This document shows positions 1 to 4,807 of a DNA stretch of 9,499 nt, in pieces. Under the pieces are notes generated by a model, which searched no databases, was not told where the DNA came from, and worked only from the letters and a program-made list of their open reading frames with translations. Position 1 is the stretch's first letter. Every line of letters starts with the position of its first letter. Both the position numbers and the translations under genes were made by a program. Location: the NCBI GenBank assembly GCA_900547135.1, contig URFJ01000078.1, positions 1-9,499 on the forward strand. Direction: 5' to 3'. Origin of the DNA: an uncultured Eubacteriales bacterium (GTDB taxonomy: Bacteria > Bacillota > Clostridia > Christensenellales > CAG-138).

Positions 1-1370
1 AACGCGTCGAGCAAAATATTGCCGCCAAGCGCTTCACACGCCCCCATAGCCAGCGGCAGTATGAAGGCGGCTGTCATGGGTCCGCTAGCAACCCCTCCCG
101 AGTCAAACGCTATTCCAACGAAAATATTGGGTACAATAAAGGATAGGATGATCGCAATCAGGTAACCAGGTATCAAAAACCAAAGTATTGAAATGGACGT
201 AACCACCCTCAGCATTGCAATACCAACTGATATTGCAATGCCTGTGGACAGGCTGCGCTGCATGGCCTTTGATGATACCGCTCCGTTTGATATCTCGGCG
301 ACCTGCTTGTTGAGAACATGTACGGCAGGCTCCGCCTTTACTATAAAGTAACCGATAACCATGCCAAGCGGTATCAAAATCCAGTTATAGTCAAGACTGC
401 CAATAATGGTGCCCATATAATGGCCAGCCGGCATGAATCCGATGTTTACTCCCGTTAAAAACAGCACAAGTCCTATATAGGTATAAATCACGCCTACGCC
501 AACGCGCTTCAACGGGCGTTTCTTAAACATGCCCGTAATAAGCTGGAAGATTGCGAACATGACCATAATGGGAAGCAGCGCAAGCGCGACCTCTTTTAAG
601 TACAGCGGAATCCCCGTTGTAAAGGCCGCCGCAACGTCAGAGGTGGTCTCAACCAAAGGAACCGAAATAGCGGAGTATGAAGATCCGCTAGGCGTATAGA
701 AAATTCCTAGAAGCATAATAGCCAGAATCGGCCCAATGCTGCATATGGAAACAAGACCAAAGCTATCATCCTGCGAATCCCTATCGCTTCTTACCGACGA
801 CATACCTATGCCCAGCGCCATAATAAAGGGAACTGTAATCGGTCCTGTCGTGACGCCGCCGGAATCAAACGCTACAGCTAAAAACGACTTTGGAATAAAT
901 ATTGAAAAGATGAAGGTAAATACATATAAAGCCAAGAGTATAAATTTTAGAGGCACTCGGAACAGTATCCTTAGCATTGCCATTACTAGAAATATACCTA
1001 CGCCGGCAGCTACGGTTATTATTATCACTGCGTTTGGAATTGACGGAACCTGTGTAGCAAGAACCGATAGATCTGGTTCAGCTATGGTTATTATAAATCC
1101 GATCAAAAAGCATACCGGAAGGATTATGCCCAGCTTGCCTATTTTAGTGATTTGTTCTCCGGCCCCCTCGCCAAAGGGCAGCATAGCCATATCAGCGCCT
1201 AATGTGAAAAATCCCATCCCTACTATCAACAGCGCTGCTCCAACCATAAACAACACAAGGGTCCCTATAGGCATCGGCGAAACGGTAATGCTCAATATAA
1301 GCACTATTACAGTTATAGGTAATACAGATGAGAGCGATTCTTTAATTTTCTCTTTTAAATTTTTGTTCAT
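1..1370 (-). CDS. DUF1538 family integral membrane protein (3' end outside window)
   Basis: The open frame runs from an ATG at 1370 through 456 codons to the left edge with no stop, so the C-terminus is missing. I recognise the DUF1538 family from the signature AFDSGGV-x2-GP, which occurs twice: residues 167-177 and 421-431. A second motif, AEPxxxVLxxQV, also occurs twice (from residues 97 and 346). The protein is therefore two homologous halves, about residues 12-195 and 258-445, joined by a more polar linker (about 190-208, including SVRSDRDSQDD). Most of the rest is long hydrophobic stretches, so many membrane helices are expected and the protein should sit in the cytoplasmic membrane. The conserved acidic residues within hydrophobic surroundings (E98, D169, E347, D423) suggest a transporter or channel, but the family has no function that I can state and no substrate can be inferred. 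The start is supported by an AAAGGAG ribosome binding site 7 bases upstream. It has its own promoter. Confidence 0.88.
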   Translation of the reverse strand, partial: MNKNLKEKIKESLSSVLPITVIVLILSITVSPMPIGTLVLFMVGAALLIVGMGFFTLGADMAMLPFGEGAGEQITKIGKLGIILPVCFLIGFIITIAEPDLSVLATQVPSIPNAVIIITVAAGVGIFLVMAMLRILFRVPLKFILLALYVFTFIFSIFIPKSFLAVAFDSGGVTTGPITVPFIMALGIGMSSVRSDRDSQDDSFGLVSICSIGPILAIMLLGIFYTPSGSSYSAISVPLVETTSDVAAAFTTGIPLYLKEVALALLPIMVMFAIFQLITGMFKKRPLKRVGVGVIYTYIGLVLFLTGVNIGFMPAGHYMGTIIGSLDYNWILIPLGMVIGYFIVKAEPAVHVLNKQVAEISNGAVSSKAMQRSLSTGIAISVGIAMLRVVTSISILWFLIPGYLIAIILSFIVPNIFVGIAFDSGGVASGPMTAAFILPLAMGACEALGGNILLDA

Positions 1371-1377
1371 ACGTTCG

Positions 1378-1384
1378 CTCCTTT
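1378..1384 (-). promoter_or_regulatory. Ribosome binding site of the DUF1538 gene
   Basis: AAAGGAG on the minus strand lies 7 bases before the ATG at 1370. It is a strong Shine-Dalgarno match and fixes the start of the membrane protein. Confidence 0.85.
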
Positions 1385-1470
1385 CATAAAAAATTCAATA
1401 TCAGTCTTCCTCCACTTCATTTCAATGATGGTTTGCGCTGATCGCCTGACATAATATTGGAATTACATAA

Positions 1471-1498
1471 TGCATATATTTAGTATAATTCATATGCA
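1471..1498. repeat. Inverted repeat centred on the -10 box (candidate operator)
   Basis: Perfect 7-bp arms TGCATAT (1471-1477) and ATATGCA (1492-1498) flank a 14-base spacer. The dyad centre falls between 1484 and 1485, which is also the centre of the TATACT box (1482-1487). A dimeric repressor bound here would cover the -10 box and the start of transcription. The arms are AT-rich, so chance occurrence is possible. No particular regulator is recognised. Confidence 0.45.
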
Positions 1499-1510
1499 AA
1501 ACTTAGTCAA
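1482..1510 (-). promoter_or_regulatory. Sigma-A-type promoter of the DUF1538 gene
   Basis: Minus strand: TTGACT (1510-1505) and TATACT (1487-1482) separated by exactly 17 bases, each 5 of 6 to consensus. Transcription should begin near 1475, giving a leader of about 105 nt before the ATG at 1370. The -35 box lies only 26 bases beyond the rqcH stop codon, and I see no GC-rich hairpin with a U-tract between them. Read-through from the upstream operon is therefore possible in addition. Confidence 0.8.
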
Positions 1511-1536
1511 TAAGCCGGTTAAGCATAAATAACTAA

Positions 1537-3279
1537 CTATTTTTTTGCCTTTTCCAATAATTTAAAAACGGTTTTTTCATCAGGTGTGACATATACCGTT
1601 TTTTGGTCTGTATATATTACCATCCCAGGCTTGGCCCCGGCAGGCTTCTTTACAAATTTTTTAAGGGTATAATCAACCGGTACGTTTTCACCCGTTCTTG
1701 AACGGCTGTAATATGCGGCCAAGAGCGCAGCCTCAAATAATGTCTGCCTGGGCAGCTCGCCCGTATGCTGCGCCACAACATGGGACCCTGGAATATCCTT
1801 TACGTGGAACCACCAATCGTTGGGCCTGGCCACCTTTAGGGTAAGCATATCGTTTTGGCGGTTATTTTTACCAACCATAAGTTCTATTCCGTCGGATGAT
1901 ACGAACCGCATTGGCTTTGAGACTGCGGGCATAACCTTTCTTGACCTCTTTACCGATGATTTGCGGATATATCTAAGCGATACCATCTCCTGCTTTATCT
2001 CTTCGATATCAGCCTGTGTTTCACACTTGGCAAGATTATCAAGCTGGCCTTCCAAATAAGCTAACTCATATGATGTTTCCCTCATTTGCTCACAGCTCAT
2101 CTCTCTGGCCCTCTGCCCCTTCCTATAACGCTTATAATATAGCTGAGCATTCTCGGATGGTGAAAGTTTAGGATCCAGCGTAATAATAGCTCTGCTTGGC
2201 GGGTCACAATAGTAATTTTCAGCAACAAACTCGGCCATGCCCTTGTTAATTCGGTAAAGGTTAGCCGTTACCAGTTCGCCGTTAAGCCTTATACGCTCGA
2301 GTTCATCATCCGAAGGGCATTCCTCTGACAGCATGTTAAGCTTGCGTTCACAACGTGCGATAGCGTTTTGTATCAGTTTTTGTAGCGACAGATAACGCTG
2401 TCTCAGCCTGTCTTCTACGTCTCTATTGGAATACATGGCGTCCAAAGCTTCCCATACGCTTGGGTACTCTACCGTATCCAAATGTGAAGGCGGAAATGGA
2501 TAAACAGCTTTTACATCGCCGCCAGGCCCGCAGATAGCTGTGGGAGTAAACCTACCCGCAGCTATATCGGCATAAAAGTCGACCAGCCCAGAGCAAAGTT
2601 TATCCTTCTCGGCATCTTCAAGCATTTCGCAGCGGTCTTTACAAACGCCTATATAGTTTGAAAGCAGCTTTGCCATATCTGGCGATAGGCCATAAAATGA
2701 ACCGCTCAGCTTTTTATCCAACCTACCCTCCGCTTCGAGCGCAGCCGCAAAATCATTGTATTCAGCATGCCGCGGATTAAGCTTTTCCTGGGTTTTGGGG
2801 ATGCTGTATATTACTCCCGGCAGTATTGGACGAACAGCTGACATGGAGAGGTCAACACGCTTAATTGAATCAAGTATAACGTCCTTTTCATTGACCAGCA
2901 TTATATTCGAATGCTTACCCATAACTTCACATATTAGCTTATAGACCGCCAAGTCACCTAAATCATTGTATGTGGAAATGCGGAAAACAACAATTCTATC
3001 AAAATTCGGCTGGTCAACCGACAATATTCTACCTCCGGTCAGATGTTTTCTCAACAGCATGCAAAACATTGGGGGCTCGGCCGGATTTTCCGGCCGCTGG
3101 CCCGTGAGCTGGACACGGCTATTTTCCGCAGACGCTGACAGCAAAAGCCTGTAAGCGGAGCCGTATGATCGCACGGTAATAATCAGTTCGTCCCTTCCTG
3201 GCTGTTGTATTTTATCTATCTTACCGTCAATAAGCAAAGTCAATTCGCTTACCGCAGCCGCCAAAGTCAATCCGTCCAT
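1537..3279 (-). CDS. rqcH: NFACT family ribosome quality-control protein RqcH (Rqc2 homologue, formerly 'fibronectin-binding protein A')
   Basis: A 580-residue protein, full length for the family (Bacillus RqcH is about 570). In bacteria RqcH binds large ribosomal subunits obstructed by peptidyl-tRNA and recruits tRNA-Ala to add a C-terminal alanine tail that marks the nascent chain for proteolysis. Visible here are the NFACT-N domain with GKIDKIQQPGRDEL (19-32), PPMFCMLLRKHLTGGRI (69-85), the conserved Asp-Arg pair D94-R95 in PNFDRIVVF, which corresponds to the DR pair needed for tailing in Bacillus, and EVMGKHSNIML (118-128). A helix-hairpin-helix-like stretch (GLSPDMAKLLSNYIG, 197-211), coiled-coil helices (about 285-345 and 380-435) and the NFACT-R domain (about 455-565, with GKNNRQND and FHVKDIPGSHVV) follow. 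I chose the ATG at 3279, not the TTG just before it. It shares one base with the upstream TGA (TGATG) and has GAGGG 5 to 6 bases upstream, so translation is probably coupled. The older adhesin name reflects binding assays, and no secretion signal is visible. Confidence 0.93.
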   Translation of the reverse strand: MDGLTLAAAVSELTLLIDGKIDKIQQPGRDELIITVRSYGSAYRLLLSASAENSRVQLTGQRPENPAEPPMFCMLLRKHLTGGRILSVDQPNFDRIVVFRISTYNDLGDLAVYKLICEVMGKHSNIMLVNEKDVILDSIKRVDLSMSAVRPILPGVIYSIPKTQEKLNPRHAEYNDFAAALEAEGRLDKKLSGSFYGLSPDMAKLLSNYIGVCKDRCEMLEDAEKDKLCSGLVDFYADIAAGRFTPTAICGPGGDVKAVYPFPPSHLDTVEYPSVWEALDAMYSNRDVEDRLRQRYLSLQKLIQNAIARCERKLNMLSEECPSDDELERIRLNGELVTANLYRINKGMAEFVAENYYCDPPSRAIITLDPKLSPSENAQLYYKRYRKGQRAREMSCEQMRETSYELAYLEGQLDNLAKCETQADIEEIKQEMVSLRYIRKSSVKRSRKVMPAVSKPMRFVSSDGIELMVGKNNRQNDMLTLKVARPNDWWFHVKDIPGSHVVAQHTGELPRQTLFEAALLAAYYSRSRTGENVPVDYTLKKFVKKPAGAKPGMVIYTDQKTVYVTPDEKTVFKLLEKAKK

Positions 3280-4037
3280 CAATCCCTCACGACAGTGTTT
3301 CTCAGCACGCCTATACCCTCTATTTCAACTTCTACCAGGTCGCCCGCCTCCATACTCCCTATTCCCTCTGGCGTACCGGTCGCAACTATATCTCCTGGAA
3401 GCAGTGTCATAACCTCAGTTATATAGCAGATCAGCTCATCAATGTTATATGTCATCATATCAGTCGTTGAATTCTGCCGCACCTCTTTGTTTAAACGCGT
3501 AGCAATGCTTAGGCGCGAAGCGTCCAGCTCGGTTTCAATATGCGGTCCGACCGGGCAAAACGTGTCAAACCCCTTGCCCCTCGTCCATTGGTGATCGCTT
3601 TTTTGTATATCCCTAGCTGTAACGTCGTTAAGGCATGTATACCCGAAGATGTATTCCTTCGCATGGCCAGCCTTTATGTTTCTGCATCTCCTGCCGATAA
3701 CAACGCCCAGCTCGCCTTCATAGTCCAGCCTTTTGCTGATATTTGGATACACAATGAAGTCGTTTGGCCCAATAACGCTTGTGCTGGGCTTCAAAAACAG
3801 CAGCGGCTCTTTTGGCCTGCCCTCGCCCATTTCATCCGCATGCGCTGCATAATTCTTTCCGACAGCTACAATCTTTGACGGCTGGCAGGGGGCAAGCAAT
3901 TTAACTGCATCTAGTTCATATTCAATGCCCGCATATTCTATTTTATCAAACGGAAATCCTTTCAAACGAAGGACCCTATTTTCATCAATTACGCCATAAA
4001 AGCTCTCACTTCCTGCCATAACCCTGCATACCCGCAT
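3279..4037 (-). CDS. Fumarylacetoacetate hydrolase (FAH) family protein
   Basis: A 252-residue protein of the usual size for the bacterial single-chain FAH family, which cleaves C-C bonds or decarboxylates and isomerises 2-oxo or enol acids with a bound Mg2+ or Mn2+. A short N-terminal domain (about 1-50) precedes the catalytic fold. The expected metal ligands are present: E107 and E109 in DYEGELGVV (105-113) and D138 in CLNDVTARD. Also present are the active-site loop RGKGFDTFCPVGP (153-165, with K155) and the late TGTPEGIG loop (220-227). Relatives include acylpyruvases, oxaloacetate decarboxylase (FAHD1 type) and HpcE-type isomerases. The sequence alone does not choose the substrate, and no aromatic-catabolism genes are nearby. 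The start is the ATG at 4037, because a near-perfect GGAGGTG lies 4 bases upstream. An upstream in-frame ATG at 4079 would add an unlikely hydrophobic leader. It lies 38 nt after the SSB-like gene and overlaps rqcH by one base. Confidence 0.9.
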   Translation of the reverse strand: MRVCRVMAGSESFYGVIDENRVLRLKGFPFDKIEYAGIEYELDAVKLLAPCQPSKIVAVGKNYAAHADEMGEGRPKEPLLFLKPSTSVIGPNDFIVYPNISKRLDYEGELGVVIGRRCRNIKAGHAKEYIFGYTCLNDVTARDIQKSDHQWTRGKGFDTFCPVGPHIETELDASRLSIATRLNKEVRQNSTTDMMTYNIDELICYITEVMTLLPGDIVATGTPEGIGSMEAGDLVEVEIEGIGVLRNTVVRD

Positions 4038-4041
4038 AAAA

Positions 4042-4048
4042 CACCTCC
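4042..4048 (-). promoter_or_regulatory. Ribosome binding site that fixes the FAH-family start
   Basis: GGAGGTG on the minus strand, 4 bases before the ATG at 4037. No comparable site precedes the in-frame ATG codons at 4079 or 4061, so the shorter protein is preferred. Confidence 0.85.
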
Positions 4049-4052
4049 ATAA

Positions 4053-4074
4053 AAAATACATATATATGTATTTT
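4053..4074. repeat. 22-bp perfect AT-rich palindrome between the SSB-like and FAH-family genes
   Basis: The sequence is AAAATACATAT followed directly by its own reverse complement, with its centre between 4063 and 4064. It begins one base after the TGA of the SSB-like gene. On the minus strand, transcribed RNA could form a stem of about 9 bp with one G-C pair, followed by a run of six U. That resembles a weak intrinsic terminator or an RNA-processing site, but the stem is too AT-rich to be a convincing terminator. It could instead be a protein-binding site. Confidence 0.5.
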
Positions 4075-4075
4075 A

Positions 4076-4690
4076 TCATAAGTGGAAAGCTGCGTCCACA
4101 GGTTCGATGGTTGAAGCTGATACCTCATAAGCGGTCCTGGTCAGCAATTCCCCATTTGGCAATCTCTTTTGATATTCGCGGCTTTGTAGCCTTCCGTTTA
4201 ACACAATGGCGTCTCCAACATTTAAGGTTCCGGCATATCTTGCGTTTCTTCCCCAGGCTATGCACGGCAGATAATCGGATTTGTTATACGCTCTGTTTAC
4301 CGCTATTAATATATCGGCTATTTCCCGCTCAAAAGGCGTAGTTCTGTATATTACCGGTTTACATATAAATCCATTTAGGACAACCTCATTGCGCGGCTTT
4401 ATTTCCTCCACCCTCTCGGCATGCCTGGCAAACGCCGTTATTATCAGCCGGCTGACTCCACCAGACTGTTTATTGTAAGAGCGAAGCTGACCATTTATGG
4501 ACAGCCCGTCTCCGATATCAACCTTGGGAAGGAGCCTGTCAGAGATCGTAACCGGCAGCATATCCTTTACTCCGCTAAGCCGTCCAACACAAATCGTTAG
4601 CGTATAAAAAGCCTCACCATATAGGTGATGACTATATTCAGGAACGCTTTCCACCGCTCCTTCGATGTGTATACGGTTGTTTTCCATCAT
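4076..4690 (-). CDS. Two-OB-fold single-stranded-DNA-binding protein (SSB-like)
   Basis: A 204-residue protein made of two OB-fold domains, about residues 5-92 and 102-198. The second domain carries the clearer SSB signature: AVNRAYNKSDYLPCIAWGRNARYAG (130-154), a GD turn (159-160), then LNGRLQSREY (164-173). The first is more divergent (FYTLTICVGRLSG at 28-40, INGQLRSYNK at 65-74). It should bind single-stranded DNA in the cytoplasm, with one chain giving two OB folds where ordinary SSB gives one. The usual SSB C-terminal linker and acidic tip (DDDLPF type) are absent; the chain ends EPVDAAFHL. It is therefore probably not the housekeeping SSB but a second, clostridial-type one. The start is uncertain: ATGs at 4690 and 4687 are adjacent, and GAGAGG lies 9 bases before the first. 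An ATG at 4711 with AAGG 8 bases upstream and a TTG at 4756 would add 7 or 22 residues. The gene lies 117 nt after parC. Confidence 0.85.
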   Translation of the reverse strand: MMENNRIHIEGAVESVPEYSHHLYGEAFYTLTICVGRLSGVKDMLPVTISDRLLPKVDIGDGLSINGQLRSYNKQSGGVSRLIITAFARHAERVEEIKPRNEVVLNGFICKPVIYRTTPFEREIADILIAVNRAYNKSDYLPCIAWGRNARYAGTLNVGDAIVLNGRLQSREYQKRLPNGELLTRTAYEVSASTIEPVDAAFHL

Positions 4691-4754
4691 ATGCGCATTC
4701 CTCTCCACCATCGTATTGACCTTAAAGAATATTCCTAAAATCGTTTCCTTATGC

Positions 4755-4780
4755 AAACAGGGGCATATATGCCCCTGTTT
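4755..4780. terminator. 26-bp perfect palindrome between parC and the SSB-like gene; hairpin, terminator-like
   Basis: The arm AAACAGGGGCATA is followed directly by its exact reverse complement. RNA from either strand can form an 11-bp stem with a 4-nt loop, including five consecutive G-C pairs. In the direction of the genes (minus strand) only three U follow the stem; on the plus strand four U follow. The U-tract is short for a classic intrinsic terminator of parC, so the element may end only part of the transcripts, protect an RNA end, or act as a DNA-binding site. The dyad is certain; the role is inferred. Confidence 0.6.
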
Positions 4781-4807
4781 TGTACAAATAATTATTGAAT
4801 ATATGGT

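Noticed and set aside
736..1389. A 217-codon plus-strand open frame
   Set aside because: It lies wholly antisense to the DUF1538 gene, whose protein shows duplicated family motifs. The plus-strand product is an Ile/Thr/Ser/Pro-rich sequence without recognisable domains, as expected for a shadow frame.
3279..4079. FAH-family start at ATG 4079 overlapping the SSB-like stop (ATGA)
   Set aside because: It would add 14 residues encoded by the AT palindrome (IKYIYMYF...). The GGAGGTG site before the ATG at 4037 is far stronger.
4076..4756. Longer SSB-like protein starting at TTG 4756
   Set aside because: The TTG lies inside the arm of the 26-bp palindrome and has no ribosome binding site. Family members begin close to the MENN segment, which supports 4690 or 4687.
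4728..4756. Promoter for the SSB-like gene: TTGCAT, 17 bp, AATATT on the minus strand
   Set aside because: Only 3 of 6 and 4 of 6 consensus matches, and the -35 part overlaps the palindrome arm. It is not better than chance in AT-rich sequence.
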